Below are positions 34,790 through 42,998 of a DNA stretch of 64,000 nucleotides, in pieces. The notes beneath the pieces were generated by a model. It was given only the letters and a program-made list of their open reading frames with translations. It was not told the DNA's origin and ran no database searches. How positions within the stretch are numbered: position 1 is the stretch's first letter; every line of letters begins with the position of its first letter. The DNA lies in the NCBI RefSeq assembly GCF_002903165.1, contig NZ_PPSK01000010.1:1-64000 (forward strand). Reading direction: 5' to 3'. Made by a program: the position numbers and the translations under genes. The stretch comes from Halopseudomonas oceani. GTDB taxonomy: Bacteria > Pseudomonadota > Gammaproteobacteria > Pseudomonadales > Pseudomonadaceae.

Positions 34790-35011
34790 CGGCGACTCCG
34801 GCTTCGGCAGATACGTCTGTTTTTTGGTTTTCTACTGGTCATCGTAGTTCCGAGTTGGGCCTCCGACAAGCATCCTTCCAGCCTTCTGCAACGGTTGCTT
34901 GCAGCAGCGGATGGGAGTAGTGTTTCCCCCTTGAAAACGCCGGGTTATTTCCGGCTCGACTCAGCCACCCTGTGGTCGCCGCGAAAGATGCGCGCTGCGA
35001 CAATGACGTAG
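34778..35011 (+). CDS. Possible small exported protein upstream of rssB
   Basis: 77 residues from an ATG at 34778. It starts with a basic stretch (MKRHRRLRLRQIR) and a hydrophobic core LFFGFLLVIVVPSWA that reads like a signal peptide with an A-x-A-like cleavage, then a short Ser/Ala-rich tail. The stop lies 7 nt before the rssB ATG. No ribosome site is clear and I do not recognise a family. It may be chance; listed because the signal peptide pattern and the tight spacing fit a real gene. Confidence 0.28.
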   Translation: MKRHRRLRLRQIRLFFGFLLVIVVPSWASDKHPSSLLQRLLAAADGSSVSPLKTPGYFRLDSATLWSPRKMRAATMT

Positions 35012-35018
35012 GGATTTT

Positions 35019-36209
35019 ATGCAGCCTCCAGGCACCACACTGCTGGTGATTGACGACGACGACAAGGTTCGCCAACGTCTGTCAGCACTGTTGGAAGGTA
35101 ATGGTCATGACGTAATCCAGGCCGCTGATGCGGGGGGTGGTCTGGCCCTGTTCGAGAAGCAGCGTCCCGAGCTGGTTCTGTGCGACCTTCACCTTGGTGA
35201 CAGCCAGGGTTTCGAGCTGGTGCGTCAAATTACCGAATCTGGTCTGGACGTGCCGGTCATCGTGATGTCGGCCGAGGGGGCGATGACCGATGTGGTTCAG
35301 GCGCTGCGCCTTGGAGCCAGCGACTTTCTGCTCAATCCGTTAAATGATCCCGAGGTGCTGGAGCACTCGGTGCGCAGGGCGCTGGACCGTTATCGTCTGC
35401 GGCTTGAAAACCAGCGTATTCGCGAGCGTCTTGAACGGGCCAACCGCGAACTCGAGATGCATCTCAAGGAACTGCGCGATGATCAGGCTGCGGGCCATCA
35501 GGTTCAGCTCAACATGCTGCCGGTCACCCCTTGGACCAGTGGTGAGTACAGGCTTGAGCACAAGCTGATTCCCTCACTGTATCTGTCTGGCGATTTTGTC
35601 GATTATTTCCGCGTCTCCGACTCGCAGCTGGCGTTCTATCTGGCGGATGTATCCGGCCATGGCTCGTCGTCGGCATTCGTCACTGTACTACTCAAGTTCA
35701 TGACAACCCGGCTGATGTACGAGCAGCGCAAGGTCGAAGGGCAGGGGCGTATCGAGTTCAAGCCTTCCGATGTGCTGGGACATATCAATCGCAGTCTGAT
35801 CAGTTGCAAGCTGGGCAAGCATGTAACCATGCTCGGTGGCGTGATTGATGAACAGGAAAAGACGCTGACCTACAGCATCGGAGGTCATTTACCGTTGCCG
35901 GTGATTTACGCCGATGGTGAGGCGCGTTATCTGCCGGGTAAGGGGCGGCCGGTCGGGTTGTTTGAGGATGCCGATTATCAGGACGAAACCATCCCGCTGC
36001 CCGAGCACTTTACTCTGACGCTGTGTTCCGATGGTGTGCTGGACTGCCTGGAAGGGACTACGCTGAAAGAGAAAGAGGCGCGACTTCCCGCGCTGATTGC
36101 TGAGCAAGGTGGCTGCATGCAAGGTATCATGGCCGCCCTGGGGCTGGATCCCAATAAAACGATGCCCGATGACATATCCGTGTTGGTGTTGAGCAGGAAC
36201 GCAGAATGA
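35019..36209 (+). CDS. rssB: RssB: response regulator with PP2C-type phosphatase domain
   Basis: 396 residues. Receiver domain 1-125: acidic DDDD (12-15), phosphoacceptor Asp56 in VLCDLHLGDS, Ser84, but the normally conserved Lys is Asn106 in FLLNPLND. Coiled coil (about 128-155), then a PP2C/SpoIIE-type domain with metal-binding motifs SGDFVDYF, LADVSGHGSSSAF and CSDGVLDCLE, so the phosphatase seems active. E. coli RssB is the adaptor for RpoS degradation and has lost these acids. Start codon 4 nt overlap with the STAS gene downstream points to a partner-switching pair. Confidence 0.88.
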   Translation: MQPPGTTLLVIDDDDKVRQRLSALLEGNGHDVIQAADAGGGLALFEKQRPELVLCDLHLGDSQGFELVRQITESGLDVPVIVMSAEGAMTDVVQALRLGASDFLLNPLNDPEVLEHSVRRALDRYRLRLENQRIRERLERANRELEMHLKELRDDQAAGHQVQLNMLPVTPWTSGEYRLEHKLIPSLYLSGDFVDYFRVSDSQLAFYLADVSGHGSSSAFVTVLLKFMTTRLMYEQRKVEGQGRIEFKPSDVLGHINRSLISCKLGKHVTMLGGVIDEQEKTLTYSIGGHLPLPVIYADGEARYLPGKGRPVGLFEDADYQDETIPLPEHFTLTLCSDGVLDCLEGTTLKEKEARLPALIAEQGGCMQGIMAALGLDPNKTMPDDISVLVLSRNAE

Positions 36210-36697
36210 TGACGACTGGAAAAATCCAGTTTGCGGAAGCGCAAGGCACCTTTGTGCTCAAGTTCATTGGTGATGTGCGCCTGACGCTATGTGCAGCGCT
36301 GGATGCCTATATCGAAAAGATCTTCAGTGTCCTGACGTTCAAGGCCATTGTGATTGATCTGACAGAGACCGAGTGCATCGACAGCACCTCCTTGGGGCTG
36401 CTTGCCAAGCTCTCCATTCTGTCGCGCCAGAAGGTTGGCTTTCTGCCGACGCTGGTGTCCAATCATGAAGATATGAACCGGCTGCTGCAAAGCATGGGGT
36501 TCGATCAGGTCTTCAATATCGTGCCGGAATCGACGCCGACCTGCGAAGAGCTGCAGGATCTGCCGGCTCAGATGTTGTCCGAAGACAAGGTCAAGCATAA
36601 GGTTCTTGAGGCCCATCGCATTCTGATGGACCTCAACGACAGCAATCGCGAAGCCTTTCGCGATCTGGTCAGCGCCCTGGAAGGGTCAGGCAACTGA
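36206..36697 (+). CDS. rssC: RssC: STAS-domain anti-sigma factor antagonist
   Basis: 163 residues. STAS fold with the phosphorylatable Ser in [18 protein letters not shown] (about residues 57-60), preceded by FKAIVIDL. The 60-residue C-terminal tail is helical and beyond the usual STAS length (about 100). Overlaps the rssB stop by 4 nt (ATGA). Its phosphorylation state is expected to be set by RssB phosphatase and an unseen kinase. The 3' end overlaps that of tal, on the opposite strand, by 12 nt. Confidence 0.88.
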   Translation: MMTTGKIQFAEAQGTFVLKFIGDVRLTLCAALDAYIEKIFSVLTFKAIVIDLTETECIDSTSLGLLAKLSILSRQKVGFLPTLVSNHEDMNRLLQSMGFDQVFNIVPESTPTCEELQDLPAQMLSEDKVKHKVLEAHRILMDLNDSNREAFRDLVSALEGSGN

Positions 36698-37636
36698 CCC
36701 CAGCTTCGCTGCGACCAGCTTCTCCAGCTTGAGCTGATCTGCTGCAAATGCCCGAATTCCCTCCGCCAGTTTCTCCGTCGCCATGGCATCCTCGTTGTGG
36801 GCCCAGCGGAACGCGATCTGATCCAGTTCAATGCGCTCGTCGACCACGCCCTGACGCAGTATGGTCGATGGCTGCAGTGTACCTGGCTGCTCCTGCAGGC
36901 TTTGCAGCAATTGCGGGCTGATGGTCAGGCGATCGCAGCCGGTTAGTGCTTCGATCTGGCCGGTATTGCGGAAGCTTGCACCCATTACGACTGTTTCGTA
37001 CATGTGCGCCTTGTAGTAGCGGAAGATGCGCGCCACCGATTGCACGCCCGGATCATCAGTCCCGCTGAAGTCTCTACCCTCGTGCTGTTTGTACCAGTCG
37101 TAGATGCGGCCCACGAATGGCGAGATGAGGTAGACCCCGGCATCCGCGCAGGCGCGAGCCTGGGCGAAGGAAAACAACAGTGTCAGGTTGCACTGGATGC
37201 CTTCTCGCTCCAGCGCTGCAGCGGCCTGAATCCCTTCCCAGGTGGCGGCAATCTTGATCAGCACCCGATCACGGGTGATGCCAGCGCGTTCGTATAGCTC
37301 GATCAGTTCGCAGGCCTTGCGAAAGGTGGCGTCCTGATCAAAGGACAGACGGGCATCGACCTCAGTAGAGATACGCCCCGGGATCAGGCCGAGGATTTCG
37401 CTGCCGACGGCGACTGCAAAGCGATCGCAGGCGTTGCTGACTGGTTCTGTACCGCCTGCTGCTTCGCCGATGGCGCGCTCCAAAAGCGGCTCGCAGCTGG
37501 TCAGCTCGGCGGCCTTGAGTAGCAGTGACGGGTTGGTGGTGGCGTCGATTGGCTGGTGCTGGCGGATGGCATCGATGTCGCCAGTGTCGGCAACGATCAG
37601 GGTGTGTTGTTTCAGACTATCCAGTTTTGAGGTCAT
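36686..37636 (-). CDS. tal: Transaldolase
   Basis: 316 residues, class I TalB size. Catalytic Lys in [16 protein letters not shown] (about residue 130) forms the Schiff base; [15 protein letters not shown] and [19 protein letters not shown] are family signatures, with [13 protein letters not shown] next. It moves a dihydroxyacetone unit between sedoheptulose 7-phosphate and glyceraldehyde 3-phosphate in the non-oxidative pentose phosphate path. Its stop codon is inside the 3' end of rssC (12-nt overlap). Confidence 0.95.
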   Translation of the reverse strand: MTSKLDSLKQHTLIVADTGDIDAIRQHQPIDATTNPSLLLKAAELTSCEPLLERAIGEAAGGTEPVSNACDRFAVAVGSEILGLIPGRISTEVDARLSFDQDATFRKACELIELYERAGITRDRVLIKIAATWEGIQAAAALEREGIQCNLTLLFSFAQARACADAGVYLISPFVGRIYDWYKQHEGRDFSGTDDPGVQSVARIFRYYKAHMYETVVMGASFRNTGQIEALTGCDRLTISPQLLQSLQEQPGTLQPSTILRQGVVDERIELDQIAFRWAHNEDAMATEKLAEGIRAFAADQLKLEKLVAAKLGSVA

Positions 37637-37696
37637 GTTACGGCGGTACTCCCTAGTATCCCTCCGACCTTACCTCATAGGCTTTGACAGTCGCAA

Positions 37697-38713
37697 TCAG
37701 CCGACGCGTGCCTGCATCTGTTCCAGCAGCTGGTCGTACAGTGCCAATGGCTCATTAGTGCGGTGGATGGTGGTGCTCAGCTCGCGCCGGAAGTGGCGTG
37801 CGCCGGGTAAGCCCTGGAATAGCCCCAGCATGTGGCGGGTGATGTGATGCATCTGGCCGCCAGCGTTGACGTGCCGCTCGATGTACGGCCGCATCAGCGC
37901 CATCACCTCGATACGTGAAGGCCGCGGATGGTCGTCGCCGAAGAAACGACTATCCACCTCGGACAGCAGCCAGGGGTTGTGGTACGCCTCGCGTCCTACC
38001 ATCACCCCATCAACATGGGACAGCTGCGCTTGCATGACATCCAGGTCGGTCAGGCCGCCGTTGAGGATGATCTCCAACTGCGGGAAGTCGCGCTTGAGCT
38101 GATGTACTACCTCGTACTTCAGCGGCGGTATCTCGCGATTTTCCTTCGGCGATAGCCCTTCCAGAATGGCGATGCGCGCGTGAACAGTGAAGCTGGTGCA
38201 GCCAGCTTCGTGAACCGTGCCGACGAAATCGCATAGCTCGGCATAGCTCTCCCGACCGTTGATGCCGATACGATGCTTGACCGTGACCGGCGTGCTGCAG
38301 GTATCCTGCATCGCCTTAACGCAGTCACCCACCAGCGCCGGGTGCGCCATCAAGCAGGCGCCAATCATATTGTTCTGCACCCGATCGCTGGGGCAGCCGA
38401 CGTTCAGGTTGACCTCGGCGTAGCCGGCTTCTTCAGCCAGCGCCGCGCACTGGGCCAGCTCCTGCGGATTGCTGCCGCCCAGCTGCAGTGCCAACGGCTG
38501 CTCTTCGGCGCTGTAACCCAGAAAACGCTCACGGTCGCCATGCAGCACCGCGCCCGTAGTGACCATTTCCGTATACAGCAGCGCACGCCGGCTGATCAGC
38601 CGCGCAAAGTAGCGATAGTGGCGGTCAGTCCAGTCCATCATCGGCGCAACGCTGAAGCGGCGATTGGGCTCTGGGCGCGAGGTGTTGTTGGGCGAGGAGG
38701 CTTGCGGGTTCAT
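37697..38713 (-). CDS. dusA: tRNA-dihydrouridine(20/20a) synthase DusA
   Basis: 338 residues from the ATG at 38713; an ORF start at 38857 would add non-family residues. FMN barrel: RFSVAPMMDWTDRHYRYFARL at the start, catalytic Cys in VNLNVGCPSDRVQNNMIGACLM (about residue 100), VTVKHRIGIN, ILNGGLTDLDVMQAQ and DGVMVGREAYHNPWLL. It reduces U20/U20a of the tRNA D-loop. Downstream of tal in the same direction in the sense of transcription (dusA first, tal second), 60 nt apart; possibly one operon. Confidence 0.93.
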   Translation of the reverse strand: MNPQASSPNNTSRPEPNRRFSVAPMMDWTDRHYRYFARLISRRALLYTEMVTTGAVLHGDRERFLGYSAEEQPLALQLGGSNPQELAQCAALAEEAGYAEVNLNVGCPSDRVQNNMIGACLMAHPALVGDCVKAMQDTCSTPVTVKHRIGINGRESYAELCDFVGTVHEAGCTSFTVHARIAILEGLSPKENREIPPLKYEVVHQLKRDFPQLEIILNGGLTDLDVMQAQLSHVDGVMVGREAYHNPWLLSEVDSRFFGDDHPRPSRIEVMALMRPYIERHVNAGGQMHHITRHMLGLFQGLPGARHFRRELSTTIHRTNEPLALYDQLLEQMQARVG

Positions 38714-39119
38714 GGCTGACTGTCTGCGTGGTGCTAGGGCTATTGGTCCGCCACAGAGTAGCGGTTGTATCGCGCGGCCAGAGCAGATGAGCAGATAACA
38801 GCACTGACGCTCGGACTGGATTGAAAGCCGAGCTGCGCGCAGCAGGGGCTGGGGCACCTGGCTGGGTTGGGTATTTTATCAGGAAACACGGGCTTTCGAA
38901 CGGGGGAGCGGTAAAGCTTAAAAAGGCACCGGCTGCCAGCTTTGCCCGCGGCGACTAGGGTTGCCTGTCGCAGTGTCCTTCTTTGCGTGAAAGCTCGTCA
39001 GTCGGTCGCCCTGGTGTATCTTGTTTGCCTCTCTAAGGCCCGTGCTTGAGCCTTAGGCGCTATCGGTAACCGGCGAACATCCCTACAATGCGCGCTTTTT
39101 GCCGAGAAAGCTCCGCGTT
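38714..39119. other. Divergent intergenic region dusA / endA
   Basis: 406 bases without a credible gene. A 7-bp inverted repeat CTAAGGC/GCCTTAG lies at 39033-39056. A TACAAT hexamer at 39084-39089 could be the -10 for the nuclease gene, but the -35 is not clear. Nothing else is recognised. Confidence 0.35.
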
Positions 39120-40073
39120 ATGAAGTCGCTGGCTGATCTGTCTGTCGTTGTACTGCTGTGCCTGTTTGTTTCCACCTCCTTTGCTGACACGCCGTCGAGC
39201 TTCTCTGCTGCCAAGGCGATTGCCAAGCGAGAAGTCTTTTTTGATGAGCGGGCCGTCAGGCAGGGCGATCTGTATTGTGGGTGCCGCTGGGATTGGGTTG
39301 GGCGGTCCGGAGGTCGGGTCGATGCGCGCTCCTGTGGTTATCAGACGCGCGCCCAGCAGACGCGGGCAGAGCGGATCGAGTGGGAGCACATTGTGCCTGC
39401 CTGGGTGTTTGGCCATCAGCGCCAGTGCTGGCAGAACGGCGGGCGGCGCAATTGCGTGATGAACGATCCGGTGTTCCGGGCGATGGAGGCTGATCTGTTT
39501 AACCTCTACCCGTCCGTGGGAGAGGTCAATGGCGATCGTAGCAACTTCCAGTACGCAATGGTCGGCCGAGCGCCTGCGCAGTACGGTGCCTGTACTTCAA
39601 AGGTCAACTTCCAGCAACGGGTGGCCGAGCCTCGGGATGAAGTGAAGGGGCTGGTCGCGCGGATTCACTTTTACATGTACGACCGCTACGGCTTATCGAT
39701 GTCTCGTCAGCAGCAACAACTGCTGATGGCGTGGAGTCGTCAGTATCCGGTTAGCGAGTGGGAACGGGAGTGGAGTGACCGCACTGCGCGGGTGATGGGC
39801 CACAATAATCCCTTTGTCATGGGCGAGCGATCCTGGACGCTTGGGCACAGGCCTACACGCGATGGTGTTGTATCTTCAGTGCCCGCGGTCAGGCACGAGC
39901 CAGCCGCTGGCAGCACTGGCGGCATCATCGGTAATCGGAACAGCAAGGTTTATCATCTGCCCTCAGGCTGTCCGAGCTATGACCAGGTCGCAGCACGCAA
40001 CCAGGTACATTTTGAATCCGAGACCGCCGCGCTGGCGGCCGGGTTCAGGAAAGCGGGTAACTGCAGCGATTGA
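39120..40073 (+). CDS. Secreted endonuclease I with C-terminal sunset-type cysteine domain
   Basis: 317 residues from the ATG at 39120. Signal peptide MKSLADLSVVVLLCLFVSTSFA. Endonuclease I core: metal-binding His90 in RIEWEHIVPAWVFG, and NDPVFRAMEADLFNLYPSVG followed by NGDRSNFQY (Asn and Arg of the metal site). Extra C-terminal domain from about residue 268: NRNSKVYHLPSGCPSY ... AGFRKAGNC, the 'sunset'-type module, two Cys in a CxxxY pattern. Plain EndA of about 230 residues lacks it. Expected location: periplasm or medium. Divergent from dusA with no adjacent partner. Confidence 0.85.
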   Translation: MKSLADLSVVVLLCLFVSTSFADTPSSFSAAKAIAKREVFFDERAVRQGDLYCGCRWDWVGRSGGRVDARSCGYQTRAQQTRAERIEWEHIVPAWVFGHQRQCWQNGGRRNCVMNDPVFRAMEADLFNLYPSVGEVNGDRSNFQYAMVGRAPAQYGACTSKVNFQQRVAEPRDEVKGLVARIHFYMYDRYGLSMSRQQQQLLMAWSRQYPVSEWEREWSDRTARVMGHNNPFVMGERSWTLGHRPTRDGVVSSVPAVRHEPAAGSTGGIIGNRNSKVYHLPSGCPSYDQVAARNQVHFESETAALAAGFRKAGNCSD

Positions 40074-40246
40074 CGTGGCGCTCAGCTTTATCTGGTCGCT
40101 GGGCGCAGCGCAGCTGACTGGGTACACTCGCGGCATATTGCCGTTGCCTTCGACTGCAATGGCTGACCAATGGGGAAGGGCAGCACGCTGCCGTGATAGA
40201 CAGTACGCAAAAATGAGCTGCGCCGGCGCAAGGTGGTTGAGGGATC

Positions 40247-40984
40247 ATGTTTTCAATTCAGGCTCGCTGTTTGGACTGCGCGGAGATTGCTCCCTCGCTG
40301 AACGAGGAAATCTGGGCGCTGTATGGCCAGGCGCACACTATCGCATTTGAGCAATTCAGCGAGCGCTGGCAACGGCTGGACAAGGTGGTGCTGTTTCGCC
40401 ACCGCGCTTCCGGCCGGCTGGTCGGGTGTATTGGCGTGCGTTTCCATGACTTCTTGATTGGCGGCAGCAAGCCAATGCCGACACTGTACTTTGGTCAGGT
40501 CTATATCGATCCCGCATATCGCGGACGGATGCTGGTTCAGCGTACGGTGCTTCGGTTCATGCTGCAGGCGAAGTGTCGTCACCCGCTGCGCACCTGCTAT
40601 TTCTGGACCGATGCTCTGAGCTACAAGCCTTACCTGGTCATGGCCAACAACCTAGCCGACTACTTCCCGCACCCTGACCTCGAAACGCCACCGGAGATAC
40701 TGAGTCTCAAGGCAGCGATAGGGGAGCGCTACTATCCCGACACCTTTCAGGCGTCCACCAGAACGGTGAGAAAGCCGTCCAATCTCTTGAGCGACAAGAG
40801 CGTCATGATTGCCGAGCAGGATTTACATAACCGTTTTATTCGCTTCTATGCGCAATGCAATCCAGGGCACGCCAACGGCGACGGCTTGTTGCTGGTGTGT
40901 CCGATGAACATCAGAAATGTAACGTACTTCGTGCGTCGGCTGATTGCCGGAAAGCCGCGCAGGAGTGCTCGTCATGCAGGTTGA
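40247..40984 (+). CDS. GNAT-fold acyltransferase-like protein
   Basis: 245 residues from the ATG at 40247, with GAGGG upstream. FGQVYIDPAYRGRMLVQRTVLRFMLQ (about 85-110) looks like the acetyl-CoA site of GNAT proteins (strand, R-G-x-x-L/V, helix). Preceding sequence WQRLDKVVLFRHRASGRLVGCIGVRF is the earlier strands. The C-terminal third (TPPEILSLKAAIG, basic KPSNLLSDKS) is outside the fold. It shares an 11-nt overlap with the epimerase gene, so the two products may act on one substrate. Acceptor unknown. Confidence 0.65.
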   Translation: MFSIQARCLDCAEIAPSLNEEIWALYGQAHTIAFEQFSERWQRLDKVVLFRHRASGRLVGCIGVRFHDFLIGGSKPMPTLYFGQVYIDPAYRGRMLVQRTVLRFMLQAKCRHPLRTCYFWTDALSYKPYLVMANNLADYFPHPDLETPPEILSLKAAIGERYYPDTFQASTRTVRKPSNLLSDKSVMIAEQDLHNRFIRFYAQCNPGHANGDGLLLVCPMNIRNVTYFVRRLIAGKPRRSARHAG

Positions 40985-42113
40985 TAGCGCACAGCTGTAT
41001 CGCATGCGGCTGCCGTTTCACCAGTCGTTCAAGCATGCCTTGGCCGAGCGTCAATCGTCCGAGTCCCTGCTGCTACACCTGACGGCCAGCGTTGACGGTG
41101 AGGTCGTTTCGGGGTTTGGTGAGGCCTTGCCGCGGGCCTATGTATCCGGCGAGACGCTGGAGCAGACTGAGGCAGCAATCCGCCAGTTTCTGCCGGCGCT
41201 GAGCCAGGTGGCGTTTCAGTCAGTGGGCGATATCGCACGCTTCTGCGAGGCTTTCGAGTCGCGCTTCGAGCAGCAGCAGTGCGCACGTGCACTGCTGGAG
41301 TTGGCGCTGCTGGACCTGCTCAGCAAGGTACGCAAAACGCCGCTTGCGGACTGGTTTGGCGGGTTGCAGGCTGGCCGTATTCAGTATTCGGCAGTGGTAT
41401 CTGATGAAGCGCCGACGGCGCTCGCCAAGTTGGTGGAGCAGATGCGCGGGTTTGCCGTGGGCCCGCTGAAGCTCAAGGTGGGGCGTGATCTGAAACGAAT
41501 CCACCAGCAACTGGAGCTGCTGCGCACGGCCTACCCGGACAACGATATTCGTCTCGACGCCAATGGCGCCTGGGAAGACGTGCCCGCCGCTGACGCTGCC
41601 CAGATCATCGAGCGTTATGCCATCTCTTGTCTGGAGCAGCCGGCTATCGTGACGGATACCCAGGCCCTGGTCACGGTGCATGGACGGATCAAGAGCCGCT
41701 GCGATGTTCGTATCGTGCTGGATGAGCAGGTGCGTTTGCGACCGGTTTTGCAGCAGCTGATCCAGGCCCAGGTGCTCGATTGCCTGAACATCAAGATATC
41801 CAAGGTGGGCGGGCTGCTGAATGCACTGCAGTTTCACCAGATGGCGTCTGCGGCCGGCCTGCAATGCCAGTTGGGCGCTAACGTAGGTGAGAGCTCGCTG
41901 ATGACCAGTGCAGCGCAGTTGTTTGCCGGGTTGACCGGGGATCTGATCTACCACGAGGGAGCCTATGGCACTCTGTTGCTGGAGCAGGACTTGTGCGAGC
42001 CCCCGGTGATGTTTGATGCAGCGCTGCAGGCGGACGTGTCGCGTTTCGCCACGGCGCTGGGCTGGGGCGTCGGTCCTCTGGACCTCGCGCATCCGGGCTT
42101 GCAAGCGTTATAG
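40974..42113 (+). CDS. Enolase-superfamily enzyme, dipeptide epimerase-like
   Basis: 379 residues from the ATG at 40974, with AGGAG upstream, overlapping the GNAT gene by 11 nt. Muconate lactonising/dipeptide epimerase type: catalytic K-x-K at 166-168 (LKLKVG), metal acids Asp195 (RLDANGAW), Glu221 (CLEQP) and Asp250 (VLDEQ), and the opposing Lys274 (LNIKISKVGG). This residue set is that of L-Ala-D/L-Glu epimerases and relatives, which act on dipeptides from murein recycling. The exact substrate cannot be fixed. The gene is followed by a DUF7079-like gene. Confidence 0.82.
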   Translation: MQVDSAQLYRMRLPFHQSFKHALAERQSSESLLLHLTASVDGEVVSGFGEALPRAYVSGETLEQTEAAIRQFLPALSQVAFQSVGDIARFCEAFESRFEQQQCARALLELALLDLLSKVRKTPLADWFGGLQAGRIQYSAVVSDEAPTALAKLVEQMRGFAVGPLKLKVGRDLKRIHQQLELLRTAYPDNDIRLDANGAWEDVPAADAAQIIERYAISCLEQPAIVTDTQALVTVHGRIKSRCDVRIVLDEQVRLRPVLQQLIQAQVLDCLNIKISKVGGLLNALQFHQMASAAGLQCQLGANVGESSLMTSAAQLFAGLTGDLIYHEGAYGTLLLEQDLCEPPVMFDAALQADVSRFATALGWGVGPLDLAHPGLQAL

Positions 42114-42162
42114 CCACCGCGCTGCCCGGGTTGGGGCTGCGACTCACGAGGGAGAGCGTTCG

Positions 42163-42567
42163 ATGTTCAGTTTTTTGCGACAAAGGCTGATGCCCGCACG
42201 TGCCGCGCCGGTGTCCATGCCGCCGGTGGATGAGCGTCGCCTGGCCCTGTGGCGAGCGCTGTCCGAGCTTTTTCTGGATACCGAGCCAGATGGCACAGCC
42301 TTCGACTATATCGCCCGAGTGGTGTTGGAAAGCGGCTACTTGCCCATGCAGGTTAAACAGGTGCTTTGGGCCGAGCTGTTTCCAGTGCTTGCCGGCAATC
42401 TGCGCTCGGTGGCGGGGGAGTGGGCAGGCTGGTCGGATGACTGGTTACTGGCCCATATCAAGCCGGTGACCCAGCTGGCGCGAGTTGGCGGCCGGGGCGG
42501 GGTGGCGCGGGAGATCCGGCGCTGCTGGCAGGCGGTAGCGACGCGGCTGCCGCCAGACTTCGGTTAG
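42163..42567 (+). CDS. DUF7079-like protein
   Basis: 134 residues from the ATG at 42163 (GAGGGAGAG upstream). After a basic start, RRLALWRALSELFLDTEPDGT, YIARVVLESGYLPMQVKQVLWAELFPVLAGNL and WAGWSDDWLLAHI (in frame) have the form of a small helical family that I believe is DUF7079. No catalytic motif. It lies 49 nt after the epimerase gene on the same strand. Function unknown; the family name is tentative. Confidence 0.62.
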   Translation: MFSFLRQRLMPARAAPVSMPPVDERRLALWRALSELFLDTEPDGTAFDYIARVVLESGYLPMQVKQVLWAELFPVLAGNLRSVAGEWAGWSDDWLLAHIKPVTQLARVGGRGGVAREIRRCWQAVATRLPPDFG

Positions 42568-42610
42568 TATTCCTCATTATTGGTCATCACCGTGACCTGA
42601 GGACATTGGC

Positions 42611-42970
42611 TTGGACTTTCAGACTATCCCGATAATGCGGATTTTCGATGAACAGAAAGCGAGGGACTTCTACCTCGGTTTTCTCGGTATGACCTTGGAT
42701 TGGGAGCACCGTTTCGAGCCGGGTTACCCGCTGTACATGCAGGTATCGAAGGGGGCACTGGTGCTGCACTTGAGTGAGCATTCGGGCGATTGCTCGCCGG
42801 GTAGCAAATTGTTTGTCAATGTCAGTGATGCGCGTGTGTTGCTGGCGGAGCTGCAGGCCAGGAATTACGCATACTGTCGTCCCTCGCTGGAGTTGGCAGC
42901 GTGGGGCGACTATGGCTTCCAGGTGGTTGATCCGTTCTCCAATCGTATCTGGTTCAATCAACCCGAATGA
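42611..42970 (+). CDS. Glyoxalase/bleomycin-resistance-fold protein
   Basis: 119 residues from a TTG at 42611, with GAGGA about 9 nt upstream. The VOC pattern: MRIFDEQKARDFYLGFLGMTLDWEHR (first beta-alpha-beta), YPLYMQVSKGALVLHLSEH, then KLFVNVSDARVLLAELQAR and GDYGFQVVDPFSNRIWF (second half, with the usual Pro-x-x-N). Members bind metals or antibiotics; the substrate is unknown. No metal site can be assigned with certainty. Convergent with the nitronate monooxygenase gene (28 nt between stops). Confidence 0.8.
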   Translation: MDFQTIPIMRIFDEQKARDFYLGFLGMTLDWEHRFEPGYPLYMQVSKGALVLHLSEHSGDCSPGSKLFVNVSDARVLLAELQARNYAYCRPSLELAAWGDYGFQVVDPFSNRIWFNQPE

Positions 42971-42998
42971 TCGGCGCGCCAGGGCGCTGATCAACGGA

